Assembly (NCBI GenBank): GCA_021773095.1
Contig: JAJFKR010000014.1
Coordinates: forward strand, 1-44,454
DNA length: 44,454 bases
DNA from: Woeseiaceae bacterium
GTDB lineage: Bacteria; Pseudomonadota; Gammaproteobacteria; Steroidobacterales; Woeseiaceae
Direction: 5' to 3'
Shown here: piece after piece, positions 7,737 through 15,209 of the stretch
How the letters are laid out: each line of letters begins with the position of its first letter
Position numbering within the stretch: position 1 is the first letter of the stretch
The notes under the pieces: generated by a model
What the model was told of the DNA's origin: nothing
The model's database searches: none
Seen by the model: only the letters and a program-made list of their open reading frames with translations
Position numbers and translations under genes: made by a program

Positions 7737-9452
7737 ATGTACCACCCATTTGCCAAAATTATTAGCGTGGTGCTGCCACTACTCCTGGTTGCCGGATGTG
7801 GCGGCGGCTCAAGCACACCGACTCAGCCCCCGGTCGTGCCTCCTCCACCAGTCACACAAATACCCTTACTCGGTGGTGGCGTCAAAGGACCGTTGGCCAA
7901 CGCGCAAGTTACGGTTTTTTCCATTGATGCAACGGCCGGAGACTGGAAGGGCTCGCAAATTGACTCAGGGGAAACCGACGCTTCCGCCGCAATAATTGGC
8001 CTGGAAATTCCCGAGACAACCGGCGGACCCGTATTGCTTGAGTTTGCCGCAGACGCGGATACTGTCGACATAACTACAGGCGCAGCTCCTGTATTGACGG
8101 TCATGCGTACAGTTGTCGATGCAAGCCGAGTGACCGGTGGTGACTCGATCTACGCGTCTCCACTCACCACCCTGGCGATCGCCGTGGCGATTGCGAACGC
8201 TGATACTACTGGCGTCTTCGGCGGCAACGGAGACGGTACGACAAGTAATGCAGAGGTATTTTCTGCAGTTGCTGCAGCTGGACAGCAAGTTGCCACAACG
8301 TTCGGGTTTTCCCTGCTGGATGGCGTCGACATATTTTCAACACCACCGTTGTTGACGGTGGATACGGATCTGGCCGGTGAACAGACCGCTGTCGCGGGTT
8401 ATCGAACAGCGATAGAAGCGGCTACTGCGTTGATACAAGCGGTGACTGACGAGAGTCTCGCCAACAATTCAGCGTCCACCGTAAGCAACGATCTGGTACT
8501 CGCGGCACTCGCAGAAGATCTGGCAGACGGTGCCATCGATGGCAACGCAAATGGCGTACCACTAGCCGATTTGGCAGACGTTACGGACGTCGCAACGACG
8601 ATTACGCAGGACCCGCTTCTGCTAACGATCCCCGGCACCAGCATTTTGGTAGGAGATGTAGAAACGGTGCTCGCCGACGAGATTACAATTACTGGCGCTG
8701 TCGTTGATACAACACCCCTGACCGATGGTTCGGCGAGCGCTGATCCGATGCCGGCATCCACAGTTCCCGATTCCGACGGCGATACCATCAAAGACGATCT
8801 CGACAACTGCGTTGCTGATGCGAACACCGATCAACTTGACACTGACTCCGATACGGACGGAAACGTCTGCGATGACGACGATGACAATGATCAGGTTCTC
8901 GACGCAGATGACGCGTTTCCGCTCGATCCCGCTGAATCGGTGGACACCGATAGCGATGGTGTAGGCAACAATGCGGATACTGATGACGACGGCGATGGCG
9001 TAGATGACGTTCTGGATGCGTTTCCGCTCGACGCCAGCGAATCTGTTGATACCGATGCTGACGGTGTTGGCAACAACGCCGACACCGATGACGATGGTGA
9101 TGGTACGGATGATACAAATGACGCGTTTCCGCTTGATCCCGCCGAGTCAGTTGACACTGATAACGACGGTATAGGAAACAACGCCGATGATGACGATGAT
9201 AACGATGGCGTCCCCGATTCAGCGGACATTTTCCCACTTGATCCGAATGAGACAACAGACGCAGACGGTGATGGCGTGGGCGACAACGCCGATACAGACG
9301 ACGACGACGACGGTGTTGCCGATGACATCGACAACTGCCCAACGACCGCAAATACAGATCAACAAGACACCGATGGAGACGGGGTGGGCGATGCCTGCTC
9401 GGGATCTACGTTGTGGGACAACTTCAACTGGGACAGTGCCAATTGGCAGTAA
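7737..9452 (+). CDS. Lipoprotein with thrombospondin type 3 calcium-binding repeats
   Basis: The 571-residue protein begins with a lipoprotein signal ending in LVAGC (Cys about 21), then a Gly/Ser/Pro-rich linker, so it should be lipid-anchored in the envelope. Residues about 40-340 form an Ala/Thr-rich domain starting GGGVKGPLANAQV, a carboxypeptidase-regulatory-like opening often seen in such surface proteins. From about residue 344 it is extremely rich in Asp: two Cys-containing thrombospondin-3 units (DNC...C) bracket four nearly identical 35-residue units. These repeats bind Ca2+ and stiffen into a stalk. A short tail (LWDNFNWDSANW) follows. The ATG has a strong AAGGAG site nine bases upstream. 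It is followed by a secreted-protein gene and is divergent from the LuxR gene. Confidence 0.88.
   Translation: MYHPFAKIISVVLPLLLVAGCGGGSSTPTQPPVVPPPPVTQIPLLGGGVKGPLANAQVTVFSIDATAGDWKGSQIDSGETDASAAIIGLEIPETTGGPVLLEFAADADTVDITTGAAPVLTVMRTVVDASRVTGGDSIYASPLTTLAIAVAIANADTTGVFGGNGDGTTSNAEVFSAVAAAGQQVATTFGFSLLDGVDIFSTPPLLTVDTDLAGEQTAVAGYRTAIEAATALIQAVTDESLANNSASTVSNDLVLAALAEDLADGAIDGNANGVPLADLADVTDVATTITQDPLLLTIPGTSILVGDVETVLADEITITGAVVDTTPLTDGSASADPMPASTVPDSDGDTIKDDLDNCVADANTDQLDTDSDTDGNVCDDDDDNDQVLDADDAFPLDPAESVDTDSDGVGNNADTDDDGDGVDDVLDAFPLDASESVDTDADGVGNNADTDDDGDGTDDTNDAFPLDPAESVDTDNDGIGNNADDDDDNDGVPDSADIFPLDPNETTDADGDGVGDNADTDDDDDGVADDIDNCPTTANTDQQDTDGDGVGDACSGSTLWDNFNWDSANWQ
8910..9329 (+). 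repeat. Four tandem 105-base repeats inside the lipoprotein gene
   Basis: Four consecutive in-frame units begin at 8910, 9015, 9120 and 9225. Each encodes D(A/I)FPLD, a variable SVDTD-type stretch, DGVGNNAD and a run of Asp/Gly. The first three units are closest to each other and the fourth is more diverged. Units this similar can recombine, so copy number may vary between strains. Confidence 0.9.
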
Positions 9453-9500
9453 TCTGGACGTTTAATTTTGACTAGCAATACATATCGAAGGATATTGATT

Positions 9501-10151
9501 ATGAAAATTTTCCAACTGGCAATAGCCACTCTTACGATCACCGGCTTCGGATATGCTGCAGCCGATCCCGTTAACCCTGCCAATGTCACTACATTTCAAA
9601 GTGGCACCCCGGCATTTGCAGGCGAGGTCAATAGTACTCTGCAGGCGCTAATCGTAGCGATTGATGACAACGCGGCGCGTATCGCTGCCGTCGAGACAGA
9701 ACAATCAAGGCTGGTGCCAGCCAGCGTCGAAGGCAGCACCTATTGCGTATACGACCTGTCAGCCGGTGTCGGCGCAAGCGATCCCGACCCGGTAACTGGC
9801 GATGGTAACTGGATGGGCGCGTCTGCAGGTGCCGCAATTTTTGAGGTTACCTTCACCGCAGGTCAAGTGACTCTGACGTCGATAGCCGACTCATTCTATG
9901 AAGCGCTGGGGCCGTCGAACCGACTGTTGGATTCAAGCGATCCACTTGGTTCTGAGAGTGCAACCTGGACCCAGGTTGGCCATGTTGTAACCATTACCTT
10001 CCCTGACCTGATCCAGGACACCCTCCTGATAACGCCGGACAGTAATGTGATTATCTTGTCACTCGCGGAGTTCGATCGCGCATCTGACAATAGTGGCGAC
10101 TGGTTCGGCGCTGACCTGGCGGTCGGTGTTCGTGCCCCAAGTTGTAACTGA
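9501..10151 (+). CDS. Secreted protein of unknown function
   Basis: The 216-residue protein has a clean Sec signal peptide (MKIFQLAIATLTITGFGYAA, cleavage near AAA-DP). It then carries the segment FQSGTPAFAGEVNSTLQALI, a motif common near the mature N-terminus of exported proteins, where a short helix follows. The rest is beta-rich and contains two Cys (CVYD and the C-terminal SCN) that could form a disulfide. I do not recognise a catalytic motif. The ATG at 9501 is chosen for the AAGGAT site 9 bases upstream and because it starts the signal peptide. It is 48 bases downstream of the lipoprotein gene and may be co-transcribed with it. Confidence 0.7.
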   Translation: MKIFQLAIATLTITGFGYAAADPVNPANVTTFQSGTPAFAGEVNSTLQALIVAIDDNAARIAAVETEQSRLVPASVEGSTYCVYDLSAGVGASDPDPVTGDGNWMGASAGAAIFEVTFTAGQVTLTSIADSFYEALGPSNRLLDSSDPLGSESATWTQVGHVVTITFPDLIQDTLLITPDSNVIILSLAEFDRASDNSGDWFGADLAVGVRAPSCN

Positions 10152-10178
10152 TAACAGTCAGCAAACTGCGAACAGAGT

Positions 10179-10195
10179 CCCGCCAAAGTGGCGGG
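10179..10195. terminator. Possible hairpin between convergent genes
   Basis: A CCCGCC/GGCGGG stem with an AAAGT loop lies between the secreted-protein gene and the convergent acyl-CoA dehydrogenase gene. There is no T run on either side, so intrinsic termination is uncertain. Confidence 0.4.
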
Positions 10196-10230
10196 GCTCG
10201 GTTGTCAGGGAAGGTCATCGGAGCGCATCG

Positions 10231-11397
10231 TTAGAAGGCATTCACTCCGGTGAGTTCCTTACCGACGACAAGCTGATGCACGGTTTCGGTGCCTTCGTAG
10301 GTGATGACACTTTCGAGGTTCAACATGTGACGAATAGGAACGTATTCGGCGCTGATGCCGGCCCCGCCGAGTATGTCACGCGCGTCACGCGCGATATCAA
10401 TCGCGGCCCGGCAGTTATTCCATTTCGCCAATGAAACCTGTGTCGGGCTCAGCTGGCCCTTGTCCTTGATTCTGCCAAGTCGCAGCGACAGCAATTGTGC
10501 TGTTGTGATCTGGCGGCTCATTTCGGCCATGCGAATCTGAATCGTCTGTGTGTTTGCGAGTGGTCGACCGAAAAGAATGCGATCCTGTGTGTAATCAAGC
10601 ACTTCATTGAGGCAGGCCTGAGCGGCACCAATCACGCCCCAGGTGATGCCGTAACGCGCCTGAGTCAGGCAACTGAGCGGGCCCTTCAGGCTGGAGACGC
10701 CGGGCAGTACATTCGCCTCGGGTACACGAACATTATCAAAGAACAATGCGCCGGTTACGGATGCACGAAGCGAAAACTTGTCCTCAATTTCCTGAGTTTC
10801 GTAGCCGGGCATATCTTTTTCGACGATGAAACCCTTGACACCCTCATCCGTTTTGGCCCAAACGATCGCCGCATCCGCGATGGTAGCGTTCGTAATCCAC
10901 ATCTTGGAGCCATTGAGAATCCAGTCGTCACCATCCCGCTTCGCGTGAGTTTTCATGTTGCTGGGGTCTGACCCGCCCTGCGGTTCGGTGAGACCGAAAC
11001 AGCCGATCGCCTCGCCCCGTGCCATTGCAGGCAACCAGCGTTGCTTTTGTTCTTCGGAGCCGTAAGCGTGAATTGGGAACATTACGAGGCTGCTTTGTAC
11101 GGATACGAAACTGCGCAATCCGCTATCGCCACGCTCGAGCTCCTGACAGATCAGCCCATAGCTCACGCTGTTCAGTCCGGCGCAGTCATAGCCTTCGATC
11201 GAGCTGCCGAGTAGTCCCAGCTCTGCGACTTCGCTGATCAAATGGCGCGGAAATTCGTGTTTCTCGAATGCCTCACGCATTAAGGGAATGACTTTGTCGT
11301 CGACAAATCGGCTGACACTGTCTTTAACCATGACCTCGTCTTCTGCTAATTCTGAACGAAGGTCGTAGAGATCCATAGGATCGAGTTTGGTACTCAC
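10231..11397 (-). CDS. gcdH: Glutaryl-CoA dehydrogenase
   Basis: This FAD-dependent acyl-CoA dehydrogenase (388 residues) is predicted to oxidise and decarboxylate glutaryl-CoA to crotonyl-CoA in lysine and aromatic degradation. Assignment to this branch rests on the segment GDSGLRSFVSVQSSLVM, which carries the Arg that holds the substrate carboxylate, and on the C-terminal TYEGTETVHQLVVG with the catalytic Glu at about 368. The FAD-binding stretch CFGLTEPQGGSDP is intact. The start is GTG at 11397, supported by AGGAAA about eight bases upstream; an ATG lies seven codons further in. No other lysine-degradation gene is nearby, and the gene stands alone between convergent and co-directional neighbours. 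Confidence 0.9.
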   Translation of the reverse strand: MSTKLDPMDLYDLRSELAEDEVMVKDSVSRFVDDKVIPLMREAFEKHEFPRHLISEVAELGLLGSSIEGYDCAGLNSVSYGLICQELERGDSGLRSFVSVQSSLVMFPIHAYGSEEQKQRWLPAMARGEAIGCFGLTEPQGGSDPSNMKTHAKRDGDDWILNGSKMWITNATIADAAIVWAKTDEGVKGFIVEKDMPGYETQEIEDKFSLRASVTGALFFDNVRVPEANVLPGVSSLKGPLSCLTQARYGITWGVIGAAQACLNEVLDYTQDRILFGRPLANTQTIQIRMAEMSRQITTAQLLSLRLGRIKDKGQLSPTQVSLAKWNNCRAAIDIARDARDILGGAGISAEYVPIRHMLNLESVITYEGTETVHQLVVGKELTGVNAF

Positions 11398-11445
11398 GGG
11401 CGTTTTCCTGAGGTTTATGGTCGGCTATGGCGTCGATTCTAACCG

Positions 11446-11907
11446 CTAGAACGGTATTCCGAAACGCTTATAAATGACGGACAAGAGCCAGGCGGGGCCC
11501 AGCATCATGAGCTGCAGATCCTCGGCTACTGCTCGCGGCGAGCCGTTCCTGCCGAGAGCCAGTCCAACGACCCCGGCAATTAGCAAACCGGCGCTTATCG
11601 CGACAACCGGGTAGCCGGAATTGTCCTGCCATAGCTGGATCGCTGCAAGGCCAAGAAGAAACGGCAGCAGGCCGATTGCCAGCGATAACGAAATGATAAA
11701 GTAGTAAATGGCTGTAACCATCAAGAACGCACTTCCCCAGTTCAGGAGCGGCGAAATCTCAAAAAATTCGGCGGGAATTGGCAGCGCCCATAGCAATCCG
11801 GTCATTCCCACGACGACCATAGGTACAGCGGCCCAGTAAACGACCGGTTTATGGAGGTCTTGGTGAGATTGCTCGTAACGAGGCAGCCATTCGTCTATTT
11901 CTGTCAC
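11446..11907 (-). CDS. Mpo1-like (DUF962) membrane protein
   Basis: The 153-residue protein has a short soluble N-terminus (WLPRYEQSHQDLHKPVVYWAAVP) whose spaced His residues and W..VP match the start of the DUF962/Mpo1 family. About four hydrophobic helices follow. The yeast member is an iron-dependent dioxygenase that shortens 2-hydroxy fatty acids; the role of bacterial members is not settled. It lies 48 bases upstream of the acyl-CoA dehydrogenase gene in the same direction, so a shared transcript is possible. Confidence 0.75.
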   Translation of the reverse strand: MTEIDEWLPRYEQSHQDLHKPVVYWAAVPMVVVGMTGLLWALPIPAEFFEISPLLNWGSAFLMVTAIYYFIISLSLAIGLLPFLLGLAAIQLWQDNSGYPVVAISAGLLIAGVVGLALGRNGSPRAVAEDLQLMMLGPAWLLSVIYKRFGIPF

Positions 11908-12085
11908 GGTATTTTCTCGTGTGCCGGGTTCGTTATTCTACATGGTGAGAGAACGACTTGTGACGCAGTGCTCATTATGGATGATCCGAGTGAGCTTTCT
12001 GAACAAAAAGGGGTCAGTTAAGTCTGTGTTCAGGTAACAAACGCATACAATGCATCCGTATATTCAAGATACCAAAGGAAAGATC

Positions 12086-12763
12086 ATGAACATCAGATCG
12101 CAAAGATTGATACTTGCAATGACCGTCATGACGGTTTTTGTGAGTGGTTGTAAAACGCTCGACGCGTACACGCGTGACGAGAAAACCAGTTCCGCCACCA
12201 AGGGCGCGCTGATTGGTGCGGCGGCCGGTGTTGTTGCGGGCCTGATCTCCGGTGATGATGCCGTTGAACGTCGTCAGCACGCGCTGATTGGCGCAGGTAT
12301 CGGCGCATTGGCGGGCGGTACGATTGGCTATTACATGGATAAGCAGGAAGCTGAGCTGCGTGCAGAACTTGAAGGTACCGGTGTTAGCGTAGTTCGTAAT
12401 GGCGACAACATCACGCTGAACATGCCCGGCAACGTAACGTTTGCGACAGACAGTTCAGACTTGAGTCCGGCGTTCTACAATGTGCTGAATTCAGTCGGTA
12501 AGGTGCTTGCCCGCTACGAGCAAACCGTAGTTGAGGTGGCTGGGCATACGGACAGCACCGGCAGCGATTCCTACAATCAGGGATTGTCACAGCGGCGCGC
12601 GTCATCGGTATCAGCGTATTTGTCGGCTCAGGGAGTCATCAATCAGCGCATGATAACGCTGGGAATGGGTGAGGCGCGTCCTGTCGCGGACAACGGCTCG
12701 ACAGCCGGTCGTCAGGCCAATCGCCGCGTTGAGATTACGATGGTGCCTGTTACGCAGGGCTAA
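12086..12763 (+). CDS. yiaD: YiaD-like OmpA family lipoprotein
   Basis: The 225-residue outer-membrane lipoprotein has a signal ending VSGC (Cys about 22), a glycine-zipper segment (GALIGAAAGVVAGL and ALIGAGIGALAGGTIGYYMD, residues about 37-85), and a C-terminal OmpA domain (about 105-222). Peptidoglycan-binding residues are visible in GHTDSTGSDSYN and LSQRRASSV, and it ends with NRRVEITM. Order, length and sequence resemble E. coli YiaD closely. The ATG at 12086 follows AAAGGAAAG and begins the signal. It likely tethers the outer membrane to the cell wall. The 178-base upstream gap contains a TACAAT that could be a -10 box, but no convincing -35. Confidence 0.88.
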   Translation: MNIRSQRLILAMTVMTVFVSGCKTLDAYTRDEKTSSATKGALIGAAAGVVAGLISGDDAVERRQHALIGAGIGALAGGTIGYYMDKQEAELRAELEGTGVSVVRNGDNITLNMPGNVTFATDSSDLSPAFYNVLNSVGKVLARYEQTVVEVAGHTDSTGSDSYNQGLSQRRASSVSAYLSAQGVINQRMITLGMGEARPVADNGSTAGRQANRRVEITMVPVTQG

Positions 12764-12783
12764 AACGTTTCTGGAAAATCAAG

Positions 12784-12818
12784 AACGCGGCGGCCAGAGA
12801 TGGCTTGCCGCGTTTTTT
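12784..12818 (+). terminator. Intrinsic terminator after the OmpA lipoprotein gene
   Basis: An AACGCGGC/GCCGCGTT stem followed by a run of six T lies 20 bases after the stop codon. It is a textbook rho-independent terminator on the plus strand. Confidence 0.85.
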
Positions 12819-12864
12819 GTGGCACTCTGGTCTTTCTGCCCAATAACAACATAAAGGGCATCTG

Positions 12865-13182
12865 ATGAGCGAACGCTTTAAGAAAAGCGATGATGGCAGC
12901 TGGATCGAAGTCACAGGCTTCGCGAAGCGGCTCCTGTCCGATGATGATGATGGCTCACGCCACCAGCGATTCATTATCGATATTGGCGACCGCCAGACAC
13001 TGCTGATCGCGCACAATATTGACCTGGCGCAGCGTGTTCCGCTCGGCATGGGCGACAGAGTATTCGTGCGTGGTATGTACGAGTGGAATGATCTGGGAGG
13101 GCTGGTGCATTGGACGCATGATGATCCTCATGGTGTTGAGGACGGTGGTTTTGTTCGTTATCGCGGTCGGATGTATAAATGA
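12865..13182 (+). CDS. DUF3465 family protein
   Basis: The 105-residue protein matches the DUF3465 pattern: GFAKRLLSDDDDGSRHQRFI, LIAHNIDLAQRVPLGMGDRV, YEWNDLGGLVHWTHDDP and a closing GGFVRYRGRMYK. The fold is probably a small OB-like beta barrel, judging from alternating strands, but no function is established. It is cytoplasmic, with no signal peptide. It is flanked by terminators on both sides, so it is probably transcribed alone, although no promoter stands out in the short upstream gap. Confidence 0.8.
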   Translation: MSERFKKSDDGSWIEVTGFAKRLLSDDDDGSRHQRFIIDIGDRQTLLIAHNIDLAQRVPLGMGDRVFVRGMYEWNDLGGLVHWTHDDPHGVEDGGFVRYRGRMYK

Positions 13183-13208
13183 AAAGGCCGCTCTGAGGGC
13201 GGCCTTTT
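13182..13208. terminator. Bidirectional terminator
   Basis: A perfect ten-base stem (AAAAGGCCGC with GCGGCCTTTT) around a 7-base loop lies between the convergent DUF3465 gene and rpoH. The A run on one side and T run on the other let it serve both strands. Confidence 0.85.
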
Positions 13209-13221
13209 GGGCGAGCTCTGG

Positions 13222-13242
13222 GTCGCGCGCTGGGCGCGCTAC
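13222..13242 (-). repeat. REP-like element at the end of rpoH (degenerate)
   Basis: Read along rpoH, this is GTA directly joined to GCGCGC-CCA-GCGCGC and then GACC; the GGA trinucleotide found in the other copies is missing. The TAG formed at its left end is the rpoH stop codon. Confidence 0.65.
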
Positions 13243-14102
13243 AGGGCCATCGCGGTTCTTAGTTTTTTGATGGCGTTGACTTCCAGTTGGCGGATGCGTT
13301 CGGCTGAGATGCCGTACTCGGCGGCAAGCTCGTGCAAGGTCATCTTGTCTTCTGTTAGCCAACGCTCTTCGAGAATGCGGCGGCTGCGGTCGTCAAGAAT
13401 ATCCAGTGCGGCCGTCATGCGAGTGGTCGCATCGTCTTTCCAGTCGGTTGCTTCAACCTGTTTGGCGGGATCAGCATCCGGGCTGGGCAGGTAAGCCGCT
13501 GGCGTAAAGTTGCGGTCGTCGTCAAGGTCGGGTGTCGGATCGAAGATCGCGTCGCGAGAGTGCAGGCGCTTCTCCATTTCCGTAACCTCTTGAGGCTTGA
13601 CGCCAAGGTCCTTGGCGACCGCCTTTGTCTCAGCATCCGTTAACCAGGCCAGCGTCTTTTTCTTCTTGCGAAGATTAAAGAACAGCTTGCGCTGTGCTTT
13701 GGTGGTCGCAACTTTAACAATGCGCCAGTTCTTGAGTACGAACTCATGAATTTCAGCGCGGATCCAGTGAACGGCAAATGACACCAGGCGAACATCGTAG
13801 TCGGGGTCAAAGCGTTTGACGGCTTTCATAAGACCGACGTTTCCTTCCTGAATCAGATCGTTCAGTGGCAGGCCGTAGCCTGTGTAGCCTTTGGCGATAT
13901 GTACTACAAAGCGCAGATGCGCCATGACCAGATCGCGCGCGGCGTCGAGGTCCTCGTCGTCGCGTAAACGATGCGCCAGTGCCTGCTCGTCTTCCTTGCT
14001 CAGAACATCAATGCCGCCGACCGCCTGTATATAGCCATCCAGGCTACCGACAGGTCCTGCCAGGGCGAGTTCGTAGTTGGATTTCGCTAAAGCGGTTGTC
14101 AT
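13239..14102 (-). CDS. rpoH: Heat-shock sigma factor RpoH (sigma-32)
   Basis: The 287-residue sigma factor directs RNA polymerase to heat-shock promoters. Region 2 (about 55-125) contains DLIQEGNVGLMKAVKRFDP and VHWIRAEIHEFVL. The RpoH box QRKLFFNLR at about 137-145 separates it from other group 3 factors. Region 4 ends with a helix-turn-helix (LHELAAEYGISAERIRQLE). The gene follows ftsX as in E. coli. The ATG is preceded by a strong GGAGGT, five bases away. Upstream stands an exact CIRCE operator, so HrcA is the expected regulator. The spacer of that operator is complementary to the ribosome binding site (see findings). The stop codon lies inside a REP-like element. Confidence 0.96.
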   Translation of the reverse strand: MTTALAKSNYELALAGPVGSLDGYIQAVGGIDVLSKEDEQALAHRLRDDEDLDAARDLVMAHLRFVVHIAKGYTGYGLPLNDLIQEGNVGLMKAVKRFDPDYDVRLVSFAVHWIRAEIHEFVLKNWRIVKVATTKAQRKLFFNLRKKKKTLAWLTDAETKAVAKDLGVKPQEVTEMEKRLHSRDAIFDPTPDLDDDRNFTPAAYLPSPDADPAKQVEATDWKDDATTRMTAALDILDDRSRRILEERWLTEDKMTLHELAAEYGISAERIRQLEVNAIKKLRTAMAL

Positions 14103-14129
14103 GTAATACCTCCGTTGTGGCTGACGATT

Positions 14130-14156
14130 TTAGCACTCGGGAGGTTAGAGTGCTAA
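14130..14156 (-). promoter_or_regulatory. CIRCE operator (HrcA site) in the rpoH leader
   Basis: The sequence TTAGCACTC-N9-GAGTGCTAA matches the CIRCE consensus at all 18 arm positions, with the exact nine-base spacer. HrcA binds this site and represses heat-shock genes. It lies 27 bases upstream of the rpoH start codon. In the transcript the arms form a nine-pair hairpin whose loop contains ACCUCC, complementary to the rpoH ribosome binding site GGAGGU at 14108-14113. Confidence 0.93.
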
Positions 14157-14191
14157 CAGTCGGAGTAAGTTCCTAACAGAAACAGGGAATA

Positions 14192-14219
14192 TTGTTATGG
14201 AAACCAGTTATTTAGCCAA
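14192..14219 (-). promoter_or_regulatory. Candidate sigma-70 promoter of rpoH
   Basis: On the minus strand TTGGCT, a 16-base spacer and TAACAA occur upstream of the CIRCE site. Transcription would start near 14185 and place CIRCE in the 5' leader. The match is moderate and other promoters are possible. Confidence 0.4.
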
Positions 14220-14243
14220 CCTGACGCGCAATATTATGTAAAA

Positions 14244-15209
14244 CTACCGCGGCTCGATACGACGCATATGACGCGCGGCTGTGATCCAGGAGGCGAACAG
14301 GCCCAAAAATACGGCAGCACCGATAATGACCGAGCTTTCGTTAAGGTCGAGCGCTGCGACGGTGATATTGCCCTGATAAAGCCCCGCGAGGCGGGCTAGC
14401 GGGTCCTTCAGCAGGTACAGCCCGTATTGCACCAATACTAAAGCCAGCGATCCGCCAAGCAGCCCATACCAGAAGCCGGTCCACAGGAAAGGCCGGCGAA
14501 CAAACGCATTGCTCGCACCGATGAGCTTGGTCACCTCGATCTCCTCGCGGCGATTTTCGATGTCGAGCCGAATGGTATTGCCAATGACAACGACGATCGC
14601 GATACCGAGCAGCGCAGAGCCAATGGCGATCGCTTGTCGCACGATGTCGAGGATGGCTTGAAATCGCTGCACCCACTCAGTATCGACCTGTACCAATTCC
14701 GACTCCGGCAGATTGCCGATTTCCTCCTGCAACAACGTCAGTGAAGCGTCGGTGTTTCCGGGACTCGGTCGCACCACGAGCGCATGCGGCAGCGGGTTAT
14801 CGCCGAGCTGGTCCAGCGCTGCTCCAAATCCTGATTGATCCTTGAACTCAGTCAGCGCAGCCTCAGCCGTGACCAGATTGACGGACTCAACGTCTGCGCG
14901 CTGACCGATCAGACGCGCAATGCCTTCGGCTTCGCTGACTGAAACATCGAGTCTCAGGTAGACGGAAAAATCGAGGGCGTTTTCCCAACCACCGCTGATC
15001 GATTGCGCATTTTTAACGACAACATTGATCGCAGCGGGCAGTGCAAGCGTAACGGCGATGACCAGTACAATCATCAGGCTCGAAAACGGCTGCCGGGACA
15101 AGTGCCCTAATGCGCCGACCGAAGAGTTTGCATGACGCGTCAACCAGATCGAGAACGCACTCGAAGAACGGACCGGTGTTACGGCATCGGAATTGCGGGT
15201 CACTGCCAT
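14244..15209 (-). CDS. ftsX: Cell division protein FtsX
   Basis: The 321-residue integral membrane partner of FtsE has a long cytoplasmic N-terminus, a first helix (SSLMIVLVIAVTLALPAAI), a periplasmic domain of about 110 residues, and three helices in the C-terminal half. The motif NTIRLDIENRREEIEVTKLIGAS, just after the second helix, is typical of FtsX. With FtsE it controls periplasmic amidase activation during septation. Its start overlaps ftsE by 10 bases, so the genes are translationally coupled. Confidence 0.95.
   Translation of the reverse strand: MAVTRNSDAVTPVRSSSAFSIWLTRHANSSVGALGHLSRQPFSSLMIVLVIAVTLALPAAINVVVKNAQSISGGWENALDFSVYLRLDVSVSEAEGIARLIGQRADVESVNLVTAEAALTEFKDQSGFGAALDQLGDNPLPHALVVRPSPGNTDASLTLLQEEIGNLPESELVQVDTEWVQRFQAILDIVRQAIAIGSALLGIAIVVVIGNTIRLDIENRREEIEVTKLIGASNAFVRRPFLWTGFWYGLLGGSLALVLVQYGLYLLKDPLARLAGLYQGNITVAALDLNESSVIIGAAVFLGLFASWITAARHMRRIEPR

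Noticed and set aside
7627..7995. Alternative plus-strand frame overlapping the start of the calcium-repeat lipoprotein
   Set aside because: It has no signal or family match and is out of frame with the gene that has the AAGGAG site and lipobox.
8910..9329. Regular 105-base periodicity considered as a CRISPR array
   Set aside because: The units are contiguous in-frame coding sequence without unique spacers, and no cas gene is near.
8788..9351. Long minus-strand frames rich in Arg and His, or in Ser, opposite the calcium repeats
   Set aside because: They are antisense images of the Asp-rich tandem repeats (GAC/GAT read in reverse), with no ribosome binding site or family signal.
12784..12818. 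GC-rich palindrome after the OmpA lipoprotein gene considered as a REP copy
   Set aside because: It lacks GTAG and the GCGCGC arms, and the stem plus T run marks an ordinary terminator.
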